In this document: positions 19,703 to 29,264 of the stretch, one piece after another
Numbering within the stretch: the first letter of the stretch is position 1
How the letters are laid out: every line of letters starts with the position of its first letter
Assembly (NCBI RefSeq): GCF_900110225.1
Contig: NZ_FOCW01000003.1
Location: 108,997 to 172,996 of the forward strand
Length of the DNA stretch: 64,000 nucleotides
Direction of reading: 5' to 3'
Origin: Allobrachymonas denitrificans DSM 15123
GTDB taxonomy: Bacteria; Pseudomonadota; Gammaproteobacteria; Burkholderiales; Burkholderiaceae_C
The notes under the pieces: model-generated
What the model saw: only the letters and a program-made list of their open reading frames with translations
Told to the model about the DNA's origin: nothing
Database searches by the model: none
Translations under genes and position numbers: made by a program

Positions 19703-20026
19703 ATGGCAATCACAATGACTGAAGCGGCGGCGCGCCACGTGAACCGTTCGCTGTCCAAGCGCGGCAAGGGCCTGGGAGTGCGCCTCGGCGTGAAAACGAC
19801 GGGCTGCTCAGGGCTGGCCTACAAGCTGGAATATGTGGACGAGGCCGAGCCGGAAGACGTGATCTTCGAACAGCATGGCGTGAAGGTGCTGGTGGATCCG
19901 AAAAGCCTGTCGTACATCGACGGCACCGAGCTCGACTATGTGCGCGAGGGCCTCAACGAAGGCTTCAAGTTCCTCAACCCGCGCGAGCGCGACCGTTGTG
20001 GTTGCGGCGAGAGCTTCCGCGTCTGA
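19703..20026 (+). CDS. iscA: Fe-S carrier IscA (A-type)
   Basis: This A-type carrier delivers iron or Fe-S clusters to target proteins. With the start at 19703 it has 107 residues, the same length as E. coli IscA, and begins [13 protein letters not shown] as family members do. The three conserved cysteines are present, in TTGCSGLAY and in the C-terminal RCGCGESF. An in-frame ATG at 19691 would add four residues; both starts have weak ribosome sites. hscB follows 6 bases after the stop. Confidence 0.93.
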   Translation: MAITMTEAAARHVNRSLSKRGKGLGVRLGVKTTGCSGLAYKLEYVDEAEPEDVIFEQHGVKVLVDPKSLSYIDGTELDYVREGLNEGFKFLNPRERDRCGCGESFRV

Positions 20027-20032
20027 CGCACC

Positions 20033-20560
20033 ATGAACCTGCAGGATAACGATTTCGAGCTGTTCCAGTTGCCGCGTCGTCAGCAGCTGGATCTGGCCGA
20101 GCTGGATCAGCGCTGGAAGACGCTGCAGCGCCAGGTGCATCCTGACCGCTTTGTGGCCCAGGGTGCGGCGGCGCAGCGTGTAGCCATGCAGTGGTCGGTG
20201 CGCATCAACGAGGCTTACCAGCGCCTGAAGGATCCGCTCAAGCGGGCGGCTTACTTGTGCGAACTGGGTGGTGTGCCGGTGGAGGCGCACAGCAATACCG
20301 CCATGCCGGCCGACTTCCTGATGCAGCAGATGGAATGGCGCGAGGCGCTGGATGATGCCGAAGACGCCGGAGCCCTGCAGGCACTGGCGTGCGAGGTGCA
20401 ACAGGCCAGCAGCGATGCCTTGCAGGAAGTGACCGCAGCCATCGATACGCAGCAGGACATGCTGGCTGCGGCTGCCTTGGTGCGCCGCATGATGTTCATC
20501 CAGAAGTTTGCCCAGGAAGTGCGTCAGCGTCAGTTGCAGCAGCAGTTACAGCAGAGTTGA
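20033..20560 (+). CDS. hscB: Fe-S co-chaperone HscB (J-domain protein)
   Basis: HscB is the specialised DnaJ-like partner that brings IscU to HscA and stimulates its ATPase. The 175-residue protein has an N-terminal J domain with the HPD motif in RQVHPDRF (about residue 37) and a C-terminal helical domain that binds IscU. The region INEAYQRLKDPLKRAAYLCEL is characteristic. The run of Gln at the very C-terminus is unusual but probably unstructured. It lies between iscA and hscA as in other proteobacteria. Confidence 0.95.
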   Translation: MNLQDNDFELFQLPRRQQLDLAELDQRWKTLQRQVHPDRFVAQGAAAQRVAMQWSVRINEAYQRLKDPLKRAAYLCELGGVPVEAHSNTAMPADFLMQQMEWREALDDAEDAGALQALACEVQQASSDALQEVTAAIDTQQDMLAAAALVRRMMFIQKFAQEVRQRQLQQQLQQS

Positions 20561-20705
20561 GCGTCTCAATCACGCACCCTTGGTAAGGCCGCCTGTCGGC
20601 CATGCGGGGCTGGGCCCCAAGTCTGGGACAATACGGCCTGCCTGAAGAAGGCAGCCGGCTTTCCCTTCGCGCAGCGCCGGGGCGTTGCGCAGAAACAGTT
20701 TCTCT

Positions 20706-22577
20706 ATGGCACTCCTCCAGATCTCCGAACCCGGGCAATCGCCCAATCCGCACGAGCGGCGCATTGCCGTTGGCATTGACCTCGGCACCACGCATTCGCT
20801 GGTGGCCTCCATGCGCCATGGCCTGGCCGAGTGTCTGCCGGATGCGGATGGCAAGGTGGTCCTGCCCTCGGCGGTGCGTTATCTGGATAACGGCGGCCGC
20901 CAGATCGGCGCCGAGGCGCTGCGCCATGTGGCGGATGATCCGCAGAACACGATTGTGTCGGTCAAGCGCTTCATGGGGCGTAGCCTGAACGACATCCGCG
21001 CCAGCCATGGCGATCATCTGCCCTACGAGTTTGTGGCCGAGGATCCGGCCAAGGGCATGGTGCGCATCCGCACGCGCGGTGGTGACAAGTCTCCGGTGGA
21101 AGTGAGCGCTGAAATTCTCGCCACGCTGCGCTATCGCGCCGAAGACACTTTCAATGACGATCTGTACGGTGCCGTGATCACCGTGCCGGCGTATTTCGAC
21201 GACGCCCAGCGCCAGGCGACCAAGGATGCGGCCCAGCTGGCCGGTCTGCAGGTGCTGCGCCTGATCAACGAACCGACGGCGGCTGCCATTGCCTATGGCC
21301 TGGATAACGCCAGCGAGGGCGTCTACGCCGTGTTCGATCTGGGTGGTGGCACGTTTGACATTTCCATCCTGCGCCTGTCGCAGGGCGTGTTCGAGGTGAT
21401 TGCCACCAGCGGCGATTCTGCGCTGGGCGGGGATGACTACGACCGTGCGCTGGTGCAGCAGGTGCTGGCACGCGCCGGCGTCAAGGCCGAGAGTGCGGAA
21501 GACCGTGCTGCGCTGATGGTGGCGGCCCGTGCCTGCAAGCATGGGCTGACGGACGCCGACAGCGCCGAATTTGTGGCGGAGCTGTCTACCGGCACGCTGC
21601 GCCAGACCGTGACGCGTGCGGATTTCGACGCTGCCACGGCAGCCCTGACGCAGCGCTGCATGGAGGTGGTACAGCGCACGCTGCACGACGCACAATTGCT
21701 GCCGTCCGAAGTGCAGGGTGTGGTGATGGTGGGGGGATCCACCCGCATGCCGCATATCCAGCAGGCCGTGGGCCGATTCTTTGGCACCACGCCGCTCACC
21801 AACCTGAACCCCGACGAAGTGGTGGCGCTGGGCGCTGCCATCCAGGCTAACCAGCTGGCAGGCAACAGCACCAATGGCGAATTGTTGCTGCTGGACGTGA
21901 TTCCGCTGTCGCTCGGCATCGAAACCATGGGCGGGCTGGTGGAGCGCATCATTCCGCGCAACCAGACCATTCCGGTGGCGATGGCACAGGATTTCACCAC
22001 CTACCAGGACGGTCAGACCGCCATGAGCCTGCACGTGGTGCAGGGCGAGCGTGACATGGTGCAGGACTGCCGCAGCCTGGCCCGCTTCACGTTGCGCGGC
22101 ATCCCGCCCATGGCGGCCGGTGCGGCACGCATCCGCGTGACTTTTACCGTGGACGCTGACGGCCTGCTGCACGTGAGTGCACGCGAGCAGGGCAGCGGCG
22201 TGGAGGCCAGCATCGAGGTCAAGCCCAGCTATGGCCTGAGCGATGACGATATCGCCACCATGCTGCAGGAAAGCTTCACCACGGCCGAACAGGACATGGC
22301 CGCGCGTGCGCTGGCCGAGGCCCGCGTGGATGCCGACCGCATGGTGCTGGCGACGCGCAGCGCTCTCGCCGCGGATGGCGACTTGCTGAGCGAGGCCGAG
22401 CGCCAGTCCATCGAATGGCTGATCGTGGCGCTGCAGGAAACGGCCAAGGGCAGCCAGCCGGCTGATATCGAGGCGGCGACCAAGGCGCTGGCCACCGGCA
22501 CCGAGGCCTTTGCTGCCATGCGCATGAACCGCGGCATCCAGCAGGCGCTGGCCGGCCACAACATCGAAGACATCTGA
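20706..22577 (+). CDS. hscA: Fe-S assembly Hsp70 chaperone HscA
   Basis: HscA is the Hsp70 that releases clusters from IscU. The 623-residue product starts [12 protein letters not shown], which matches the HscA N-terminus closely; a GTG-type extension seven codons upstream is rejected. The nucleotide-binding domain has [22 protein letters not shown] and VGGSTRMP; the linker [10 protein letters not shown] leads to the substrate-binding domain, which takes the LPPVK motif of IscU. All expected Hsp70 signatures are intact. Confidence 0.96.
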   Translation: MALLQISEPGQSPNPHERRIAVGIDLGTTHSLVASMRHGLAECLPDADGKVVLPSAVRYLDNGGRQIGAEALRHVADDPQNTIVSVKRFMGRSLNDIRASHGDHLPYEFVAEDPAKGMVRIRTRGGDKSPVEVSAEILATLRYRAEDTFNDDLYGAVITVPAYFDDAQRQATKDAAQLAGLQVLRLINEPTAAAIAYGLDNASEGVYAVFDLGGGTFDISILRLSQGVFEVIATSGDSALGGDDYDRALVQQVLARAGVKAESAEDRAALMVAARACKHGLTDADSAEFVAELSTGTLRQTVTRADFDAATAALTQRCMEVVQRTLHDAQLLPSEVQGVVMVGGSTRMPHIQQAVGRFFGTTPLTNLNPDEVVALGAAIQANQLAGNSTNGELLLLDVIPLSLGIETMGGLVERIIPRNQTIPVAMAQDFTTYQDGQTAMSLHVVQGERDMVQDCRSLARFTLRGIPPMAAGAARIRVTFTVDADGLLHVSAREQGSGVEASIEVKPSYGLSDDDIATMLQESFTTAEQDMAARALAEARVDADRMVLATRSALAADGDLLSEAERQSIEWLIVALQETAKGSQPADIEAATKALATGTEAFAAMRMNRGIQQALAGHNIEDI

Positions 22578-22596
22578 TTTTCCAGGAGCGGCACCC

Positions 22597-22935
22597 ATGC
22601 CTACCATCAAGATCCTGCCCCATGCGGAATACTGTCCCGAGGGCACCGAAGTCCAGATCCCGACCGGCACCACCATCTGCCAGGGCCTGCTGGACAACAA
22701 CGTCGGCATCGAGCATGCCTGCGACATGGTGTGCGCCTGCACCACCTGCCACGTGATCGTGCGCGAGGGCTTCAACAGCCTGAGCGAGCAGGACGAATGC
22801 GAGGAAGACATGCTGGACCGCGCCTGGGGCCTGGAGCCCAATTCGCGCCTGTCCTGCCAGGCCATGGTGGGTACGCAGGACCTGACGATCGAGATCCCCA
22901 AGTACTCGATCAACCACGCCAAGGAAAACCACTGA
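22597..22935 (+). CDS. fdx: ISC-type [2Fe-2S] ferredoxin
   Basis: This adrenodoxin-like ferredoxin supplies electrons for Fe-S cluster formation. The 112-residue protein has the ligand spacing of the family, CDMVCACTTCHV followed by a distant Cys in RLSCQAM. CAGGAG precedes the ATG, 19 bases after hscA. It is the last recognisable gene of the isc operon; no iscX follows. Confidence 0.95.
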   Translation: MPTIKILPHAEYCPEGTEVQIPTGTTICQGLLDNNVGIEHACDMVCACTTCHVIVREGFNSLSEQDECEEDMLDRAWGLEPNSRLSCQAMVGTQDLTIEIPKYSINHAKENH

Positions 22936-23002
22936 GCGGCGGGCGGCCAAGGCCCCGCATGTTTTACCCAGGGCTGCCGCGTGCAGCCCTTATCATTGCC
23001 CC

Positions 23003-23725
23003 ATGCGCCAGATCATTCTCGACACCGAAACCACCGGCCTGGAAGTTTCCGACGGCAACCGCATCATCGAGATCGGCTGCGTGGAGCTGCTGAACCGCCA
23101 GCTCACCGGCAACAACCTGCACCTGTACATCAACCCCGAGCGCGACAGCGAGGAGGGCGCACTGCGGGTGCACGGGCTGACCACCGAGTTCCTGAGCGAC
23201 AAGCCCAAGTTCGCGCAGATCGTCGAGGACTTCCTGGCCTATGTGCAGGACGCGGAAGTCATCATCCACAACGCGGCCTTCGATACGCGCTTTCTGGACC
23301 ACGAATTGCAGTTGCTCGGGCGTGAGCCGTTCCGCGCCCATGTGACGGGCGTGATCGATTCGCTGGCGCTGGCCAAGGAACAGTTCCCGGGCAAGCGCAA
23401 TTCGCTGGATGCGCTGTGCGACCGCTTCGGCATCGACAACTCCAGCCGTACCCTGCACGGCGCCTTGCTGGATGCGGAGCTGCTGGCCGATGTGTACATC
23501 AGCCTCACGCGCGGGCAGGAATCGCTGATGATGGAAACCGGGCAGGGCGACGAGGGCACCGGCTCCGGCATGGTGCAGATCGACCTGAGCGGCATCCAGC
23601 TGCCGGTGCTGCGTGCCAGCGCGCACGAACTGGAAGCCCATGCGGCCATGTTGCAGGTGATCGACAAGGCCAGTGGCGAAAAGACAATCTGGAAAAAAAT
23701 TTCGATCGACTTGCAGACAGGCTGA
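23003..23725 (+). CDS. dnaQ: DNA polymerase III epsilon subunit (3'-5' proofreading exonuclease)
   Basis: The 240-residue DEDDh exonuclease has ExoI FLDTETTG-like ILDTETTGLEV, ExoII around HNAAFDTRFLD, and ExoIII near LHGALLDAELLAD. This set and the length are those of DnaQ, which proofreads for the replicative polymerase. The C-terminal part (after about residue 185) should tether it to the alpha subunit. It lies 67 bases after fdx and 65 bases before tRNA-Val, and may be read from its own promoter. Confidence 0.93.
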   Translation: MRQIILDTETTGLEVSDGNRIIEIGCVELLNRQLTGNNLHLYINPERDSEEGALRVHGLTTEFLSDKPKFAQIVEDFLAYVQDAEVIIHNAAFDTRFLDHELQLLGREPFRAHVTGVIDSLALAKEQFPGKRNSLDALCDRFGIDNSSRTLHGALLDAELLADVYISLTRGQESLMMETGQGDEGTGSGMVQIDLSGIQLPVLRASAHELEAHAAMLQVIDKASGEKTIWKKISIDLQTG

Positions 23726-23790
23726 AAACCGTGCCATAATAGCGGCTTCAGCGGTTGACGAACACAAGTTCTTCAGAAGCTACCCGATAC

Positions 23791-23865
23791 GGGTGATTAG
23801 CTCAGCGGTAGAGCACTGCCTTCACACGGCAGGGGTCACATGTTCGATCCATGTATCACCCACCA
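23791..23865 (+). tRNA. tRNA-Val (anticodon CAC)
   Basis: The 75-base sequence folds as a tRNA. The acceptor GGGTGAT pairs with ATCACCC, the anticodon stem CTGCC/GGCAG encloses TTCACAC (anticodon CAC), and the T stem ACATG/CATGT encloses TTCGATC. The discriminator A and CCA are encoded. CAC decodes GUG, a valine codon. Confidence 0.96.
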
Positions 23866-23867
23866 AT

Positions 23868-23906
23868 AAAGGCGCTTGATGGCAACATCAGGCGCCTTTT
23901 TCTTTG
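23868..23906 (+). terminator. Rho-independent terminator after tRNA-Val
   Basis: A long stem (AAGGCGC...TGATG against CATCA...GCGCCTT) with a GCAA loop is followed by TTTTTCTTTGTTTT. It begins three bases after the tRNA CCA. Confidence 0.88.
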
Positions 23907-24050
23907 TTTTGCCCAGGCCTTGCATGGTGAATACACGTCTTGTAACGTGTACTATTTCTGCATTTCCCAACGCGTAGCAGCAGATCGGCCTGTTGAGGAG
24001 GTTGCCAGTCATTGGCAGTTCAGGGATCTCGACGGCACACATGAGGGTAT

Positions 24051-25412
24051 ATGAGCGCAGAAAACCATCCCAGCCAAGAAAACCCCCGCGTAGGCCGCTA
24101 CGTTCGAAACGCCATGCGCCACGAAGTCATGGCTACGGCCTGGATGCTGCGGCGGGAGTGGACCACATGGCTGCTGCTGCTCGCCGCGCTGGCCGTGCTG
24201 GCCTATCTTGTTCTCCCCCTGCCACCAGACACCCTCCGCATCGCCAAGGGACAGCCCAATTCCGGTATCGCTGCCATGGCCGAGCGCTATGCAGCGGAAC
24301 TGGCGAAGGAGGGCATCCAGGTGGAGTATGTGGACTCGCGAGGGGCGCCGGACAATCTCGGCCTGGTCAGCGAAGGCAAGGCTGATCTGGGCTTTTCCCA
24401 GGCGGGGCTTCCCGTTGTGAAGGAGGTGGAGAGTCTGGGCAGCGTCGCCTATCAGCCGCTCTGGCTGTTCCATCGCGCCACGGTCACGCCCGGAACGACG
24501 CTCGGGACAGCCCTGCAGGGCAAGCGGGTGGCCATCGGTACGCCGGGGAGCGGTACGCACCGCATGGTGTCGCGCCTGCTGGCGCATCTTTCTCCTGAAA
24601 TCCGCAGCTCGCTCCAGACGCTGGAGCTGAGCAACGCAGACATGCTGCAGGCGATGCAGTCGGGCGCCGTGGATGCAGCCTTCCTCTCGACCAGCTATCA
24701 GTCCGGCCACGTGCAGGCCTTGCTGCGCGACCCGGCGGTGCAGCTGTGGAAATTTGCCAACATGGAAGGCTACGCCAGGCTGGATCCCAATGAGCATCCC
24801 GTCGTCATGCAGGCGGGCTCTGCGGCGCTGGAGCCGCCCTTGCCGGCGCAGGATGTGCACATGGCTGCCAGTACCATGACGCTGGTGGTGCGGCCGGAGC
24901 TGCACAGCGCCACCAAATACCTTCTGCTGGACATCAGCCAGCGGCTGGCAGGGGATGAGCTGGATCCGTTCACCGAAGCGGAGGATTTTCCGGCACTGGC
25001 CAAGGACGGGCTGGAGCATGGCAAGGTCGCGCGCCGCTATTACGACAATGGCCTGCCCATGGCCTGGAACTACCTGCCGTACTGGCTGGCGACCCTGATC
25101 GATTCGGCGTGGCTGGGCCTGCTGGCGCTGGTGGGGTTGCTGTTCCCGATCATCAAGAGCCTGCCCAACAACCGCAGCCTGTATTACTCGGCGCTCGAAA
25201 GTGACCGCTATCACGACCTGCTGGAGCTGGAGGCGGAACTGAGCCATGCGCGCAGCCGGGCTGAGCTGCTGGCCTTGCTCAAGCGTGTGCATGCGCTGCA
25301 GGCGCGGCTGCGCTCCATGTGGCTGCCTAGTGGCAAGAAGCAGCCCTTTGGCACCCTGTTGACGGCCACCATGGAGCTGGAAAGCAAGATTCGTCAAACG
25401 CTTTCGCGCTGA
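24051..25412 (+). CDS. TAXI-family TRAP-type solute-binding protein, membrane-anchored
   Basis: The 453-residue protein has a periplasmic TAXI (TRAP-associated extracytoplasmic immunogenic) domain at about residues 60-320, starting LRIAKGQPNSGIAAMAERYA and containing GTPGSGTHRM. The N-terminus is cytoplasmic and charged, with one transmembrane helix around residues 38-56. A second hydrophobic helix lies near 350-370 (LGLLALVGLLFPII), followed by a charged coiled-coil-like tail. Ordinary TAXI proteins are soluble and periplasmic; here the domain is held between two membrane segments. No TRAP permease subunits are adjacent, so a sensory or orphan binding role is possible. The ligand is unknown. 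Confidence 0.8.
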   Translation: MSAENHPSQENPRVGRYVRNAMRHEVMATAWMLRREWTTWLLLLAALAVLAYLVLPLPPDTLRIAKGQPNSGIAAMAERYAAELAKEGIQVEYVDSRGAPDNLGLVSEGKADLGFSQAGLPVVKEVESLGSVAYQPLWLFHRATVTPGTTLGTALQGKRVAIGTPGSGTHRMVSRLLAHLSPEIRSSLQTLELSNADMLQAMQSGAVDAAFLSTSYQSGHVQALLRDPAVQLWKFANMEGYARLDPNEHPVVMQAGSAALEPPLPAQDVHMAASTMTLVVRPELHSATKYLLLDISQRLAGDELDPFTEAEDFPALAKDGLEHGKVARRYYDNGLPMAWNYLPYWLATLIDSAWLGLLALVGLLFPIIKSLPNNRSLYYSALESDRYHDLLELEAELSHARSRAELLALLKRVHALQARLRSMWLPSGKKQPFGTLLTATMELESKIRQTLSR

Positions 25413-25485
25413 AAAGGACTGACTGGAGCCGGGGGCCTGCAGTGCAGGCAAACCGTCTCTGGTGGGTAAAACGGATGGTGATGGC

Positions 25486-26121
25486 TCAGGCAGCGTCCGC
25501 GCCGCCGCAGGCGTGGACGATGACATTGGCCAGCGCCTGCATGCTGCCCCGGTGTTCTGCCGGATCCACGCTGAACAGTTCCAGTACGCCGGCGCCCCGC
25601 AGGCTGGAGAAGACCAGCATGGCAAAACCCTGGGGATCGGGGTGCGTCTTCTCCAGTTCGGGGAACGCATCGAGAAAGCGGGCGTTGAACGTGCGGTCGA
25701 CATCACCCCTGCGTTCGTCGATGTTCTCGAACAGCGTTGATGCGGACTTGCAGCCAAAGAACAGGCTCCACGCAGCCACGTAATTGGCACTGCCGAAGAT
25801 GTTGCCCCAGGCCCGGTTGACGAACTGATCGGCCCGCTCGCGCAAGGGCAGGGCCTTGTCGGGCCAGACGCTGCCCTGGTCGCCCAACGGTGCCATCACT
25901 TCATCGACCAGCCGCTCCATCAGCACGTCACGGCTTTCGAAGTGATGTTGCAAGGCGCCCAAGGAAACCTCGGCGCCACGGGCGATCGCCTGCAGCGTAG
26001 CGCTCTTGAATCCTTGCTCGCGCAGAAGGTGCAGAGCGGAATCGATGATCTTGCGCTGCGTCGCCTCCACGCGTTCGTTCTGTGGCGTGCGCACACGCCG
26101 TTGTCTTGCGGGCACGGTCAT
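25486..26121 (-). CDS. TetR-family transcriptional regulator
   Basis: The 211-residue protein has an N-terminal helix-turn-helix at about residues 21-68, with the typical QRKIIDSALHLLREQGF and a recognition helix in EVSLGALQHHFESRDVLMERL. The C-terminal domain is ligand-binding and not assignable. It is divergent from the aromatic catabolic operon that starts at 26379, with an AT-rich inverted repeat in the gap, so it is a candidate local regulator. Whether it represses or activates cannot be seen. Confidence 0.88.
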   Translation of the reverse strand: MTVPARQRRVRTPQNERVEATQRKIIDSALHLLREQGFKSATLQAIARGAEVSLGALQHHFESRDVLMERLVDEVMAPLGDQGSVWPDKALPLRERADQFVNRAWGNIFGSANYVAAWSLFFGCKSASTLFENIDERRGDVDRTFNARFLDAFPELEKTHPDPQGFAMLVFSSLRGAGVLELFSVDPAEHRGSMQALANVIVHACGGADAA

Positions 26122-26306
26122 GCATTGAGTCTATTGCAAAAACAACGGGAAACACTCCCGATTTTTCGACTGCTTGCCCGATGGCAGCGTGACAGGCGAG
26201 TGGTGCCCTGAATGGGGTCTACGGCAAGGCGCTGGGCCGGAGTTCAAGTGTGTGCGTTTATTCGCAGGCACATCTAACGGATCTTGTCAATGCGTGAAAT
26301 CAATAA

Positions 26307-26326
26307 AACAATAATAAATTATTGTT
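26307..26326. promoter_or_regulatory. Candidate operator: nine-base inverted repeat
   Basis: The arms AACAATAAT (26307-26315) and ATTATTGTT (26318-26326) form a perfect inverted repeat separated by AA. It is strikingly AT-rich for this genome and lies 53 bases upstream of the FAD oxidoreductase ATG in the TetR/operon gap. Such symmetry and spacing suit a TetR-type dimer, but binding is inferred. Confidence 0.5.
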
Positions 26327-26378
26327 GTTTACAGTTGCGGCCACGCTCCGCTGTGTTCGGGGCAAGGAGATGACAAAG

Positions 26379-27704
26379 ATGCCGCGCAGTATCACGGATC
26401 TGCCCAATGATGATCGCACCAACGGATGGAGTGCCCTGGCAGGCCCGCGCCAGCCACGACCCTCGCTGCAAGGTGACCTGGATGTTGACTGGGTCATTGT
26501 CGGCGCAGGGTACGCCGGGCTTGCCGCTGCCCGCCAGCTCGCCTTGCAGCAGCCGGACGCCACCATAGCGGTGGTGGAAGCGGGCGTGGTCGGAGAAAAC
26601 GCGTCGGGTCGCAATTCCGGCTTCGCCATTGACTTGCCGCACAGCTCTTCCCCTTCCGACGCAGCCGTCGAGAAGGGCCGCAGCGTGATTCGTGTCAACC
26701 GCTTTGCAGTCGACGCGCTGGACCGCTTGGTGGCCGAGCACGGCATCGCCTGCGACTGGAACAAGCGTGGCCGCTACCACGTGGCCGTGACCGACGACGT
26801 GGCGGCCCAGTCGCTTGCGCCGTATGCGCGCAATCTGGACGCCTGGGGCGAGTCCTACGAATACCTGGAGCGTGCCGCGCTGCGCGACCGTCTGGGTACC
26901 GACTATTACGCAGCAGCCGTTTATACCCCTGGCACGCACCTGCTGAATCCTGCCGCGCTGGTGCGTGGCCTGGCGGACAGTCTTCCGTCGCAGGTGCAGC
27001 TGTTCGAGAGATCGCCGGTCATCGAGACCGAGTTCAAGGGCGCTTCGCCCTATGTGCGCACTGCCAAGGGAAGTATTCGCGCCCGCAAGCTGATCCTGGC
27101 CGTGAATGCCTTTTCGCAATCGTTCGGCGTGTACGGGGAGCGCCAGGTGCCGGTGTTGCTGTTCGCCAGCCTGACCCACCCGCTGTCCGACGCACAGATC
27201 GCCAGCTTGGGCAGCGACGTGACCTGGGGGGTGACGCCTGCCCACGGCGTTGCGGGTTCGACGCTGCGGCTGACCCAGGACCGCCGGCTGATGATCCGCC
27301 AGGGCTTTGAATATTCGCCCAGCCTGAACACCAACGAAGAGCGCCGTGCCAAGGCCAGGGCCATGAATCTGGAGTTGCTGCGCCGGCGCTTTCCTCAACT
27401 CGGCGAGATACAGCTGGAGCATTTCTGGATGGGATGGCTGGCCGTATCGCAAAACCATGCGCCGGCCTTCGGGCCCATCGGCGAGAACGCGTTTGCGGCT
27501 TCCTGCTGCAATGGCTCGGGCATTGTGCGCCACACCGCTGCCGGCATGCTGATTGCCGACCTGGCGCTGGGCCGTGACAACCCGCTGATCGACGACTTCC
27601 TGGTCGAGGGCACCGCCAACTACATCCCGCCGCGCCCGCTGCGCGACATCGGCGTGGGCCTCACGCTGGCCTGGGACATGTGGCGCGGCCGCGCAGAGCA
27701 ATGA
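26379..27704 (+). CDS. FAD-dependent amine/D-amino-acid oxidoreductase (DAO family)
   Basis: The 441-residue flavoprotein has the Rossmann dinucleotide motif VGAGYAGLAAARQL near residue 50 and the DAO-family segment SGRNSGFAID. The C-terminal FAD-contacting part is around CNGSGIVRHTAAG. Such enzymes oxidise the C-N bond of amino acids or N-alkyl amines. The ATG at 26379 is chosen because AAGGAG ends 10 bases upstream; ATG 26370 is too close. It opens a Phe/Tyr catabolic operon that also encodes RidA, which hydrolyses imine products, so deamination of an aromatic or D-amino acid is a reasonable guess. The exact substrate is unknown. Confidence 0.82.
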   Translation: MPRSITDLPNDDRTNGWSALAGPRQPRPSLQGDLDVDWVIVGAGYAGLAAARQLALQQPDATIAVVEAGVVGENASGRNSGFAIDLPHSSSPSDAAVEKGRSVIRVNRFAVDALDRLVAEHGIACDWNKRGRYHVAVTDDVAAQSLAPYARNLDAWGESYEYLERAALRDRLGTDYYAAAVYTPGTHLLNPAALVRGLADSLPSQVQLFERSPVIETEFKGASPYVRTAKGSIRARKLILAVNAFSQSFGVYGERQVPVLLFASLTHPLSDAQIASLGSDVTWGVTPAHGVAGSTLRLTQDRRLMIRQGFEYSPSLNTNEERRAKARAMNLELLRRRFPQLGEIQLEHFWMGWLAVSQNHAPAFGPIGENAFAASCCNGSGIVRHTAAGMLIADLALGRDNPLIDDFLVEGTANYIPPRPLRDIGVGLTLAWDMWRGRAEQ

Positions 27705-27775
27705 ATTCCTGACACACGGCGCCTTGCGCCTACTTGATTCCCCACCACCACATAGACATTCGAGGAGACAATCCG

Positions 27776-29176
27776 GTGATACCTTCTTCTTCAGGACATC
27801 TAGAGCGCAGGCTCAAGAACCGCCACATCCAGATGATCGCGCTGGGTGGCACCATCGGCACGGGCCTGTTTCTCGGCTCGGCAGGCGTCATCGAACTGGC
27901 CGGGCCTGGCGTGCTGTTGGGCTATGCCCTTGGCGGCGCAATCATCTTCCTGATCATGCGCTTTCTCGGCGAAATGCTGGTCGAGGAGTCTTCCGCCGGC
28001 TCGTTCAGCCATTTCGCCAACAGCTACCTCTCCAGATTCGCGGGATTTCTCTCGGGCTGGAACTGCGTGGCGCTTTACGTGCTGGTTGGCATGGTCGAAC
28101 TCACGGCCAGCGCCAAGTTCATCCAGTTCTGGTGGCCTGACATTCCCACCTGGATCATCGTCTCCGTGCTGTTCGTCGCGATCAACGGGGTGAACTTCAT
28201 CAACGTGAAGGTGTTCGGCGAGTTTGAGTTCTGGTTCGCACTCATCAAGATCGTGGCCGTGCTCGGCATGATTCTGGCGGGCATTTACATGCTGTCTTCC
28301 GGCTCGAACCCCACGCAGACGGTCAGCAACCTCTGGTCGCACGGCGGTTTCCTGCCTCATGGTATCCAGGGGGTTGCGATGGCGTTTGCTTTCGTCATGT
28401 TCGCCTTTGGTGGTGTCGAGATGCTGGGCTTCGCCGCTGCCGAGACAGAGAATCCCCGCAAGGTGATTCCGAAGGCCATCAACCAGCTCATCTTCCGCGT
28501 GCTGATCTTCTACGTCGGCTCGCTGGCGGTGCTGCTGTCGCTCAAGCCCTGGACCGAGCTGCTGACGCACATGCAGGCAGGAGGAGACATCTACAGCAGC
28601 AGTCCCTTCGTGCTGGTGTTCTCCGGCCTGGGCGCCAACATGGCGGCCAATGTGCTGAACTTCGTGATCCTGACGGCCACGCTGTCGGTCTACAACAGCA
28701 TGGTCTACAGCAGCAGCCGTCTGCTGTACGGCATGGCGCAGGAGGGCAATGCACCCAGGGCGCTGATGCAGGTGAACAAGCGCGGCGTGCCGGTGCGTGC
28801 CATCGTCTACCCGGGCATCATCACGGCGCTGTGCATCGTGCTGAACTACGTGGCTCCGGCCGGTGTGATCGGGCTGCTGATGTCGCTGGTTGTGGCAGCG
28901 CTGGTCATCACCTGGACCATCATCATCCTGACGCATCTGCGTTTTCGCAAGGCCTATGAGGCCCGCGGCGCCAAGCTGACGTTCCGTGCGCTTTGCTCCC
29001 CGATGTCCAACTACATCTGCCTGGCCGCCATGGCTCTGGTGGTGGTGGTGATGGCCCTGACGCCGGCCATCCGCAGTTCGGCCATTGCCATTCCGGTGTG
29101 GCTGCTGGTGGTCTATGTGGCTTTCCGCGTGACCTTCCGCCAGCCGGCGGCAGCGGCAGTGCCCGCCACTACCTGA
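27776..29176 (+). CDS. Amino acid permease of the AroP/PheP type (APC superfamily)
   Basis: The 466-residue inner-membrane protein has about 12 hydrophobic segments. It begins with LERRLKNRHIQMIALGGTIGTGLFLG, the signature of the amino-acid transporter (AAT) family that includes AroP, PheP and ProY. Other conserved parts are FAFGGVEMLGFAAAETENPRK and SVYNSMVYSSSRLLYGMA. The GTG at 27776 has GAGGAG eight bases upstream; an in-frame TTG at 27734 lacks a ribosome site. In this operon an aromatic amino acid is the most likely substrate; sequence alone does not prove specificity. Confidence 0.9.
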   Translation: MIPSSSGHLERRLKNRHIQMIALGGTIGTGLFLGSAGVIELAGPGVLLGYALGGAIIFLIMRFLGEMLVEESSAGSFSHFANSYLSRFAGFLSGWNCVALYVLVGMVELTASAKFIQFWWPDIPTWIIVSVLFVAINGVNFINVKVFGEFEFWFALIKIVAVLGMILAGIYMLSSGSNPTQTVSNLWSHGGFLPHGIQGVAMAFAFVMFAFGGVEMLGFAAAETENPRKVIPKAINQLIFRVLIFYVGSLAVLLSLKPWTELLTHMQAGGDIYSSSPFVLVFSGLGANMAANVLNFVILTATLSVYNSMVYSSSRLLYGMAQEGNAPRALMQVNKRGVPVRAIVYPGIITALCIVLNYVAPAGVIGLLMSLVVAALVITWTIIILTHLRFRKAYEARGAKLTFRALCSPMSNYICLAAMALVVVVMALTPAIRSSAIAIPVWLLVVYVAFRVTFRQPAAAAVPATT

Positions 29177-29188
29177 CGCACTGTCTGT

Positions 29189-29220
29189 AGCCGGGGGTGT
29201 CCCCATGGATACCCCCGGCT
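29189..29220 (+). terminator. Strong hairpin between permease and RidA genes
   Basis: AGCCGGGGGT pairs perfectly with ACCCCCGGCT around a 12-base loop that can itself pair. No clear T tract follows, so it may attenuate transcription or stabilise the upstream mRNA rather than end it. Confidence 0.4.
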
Positions 29221-29264
29221 GTTCACCTTATTCCCATCCTTTTCTGATTTTCCGAGACCACTCC

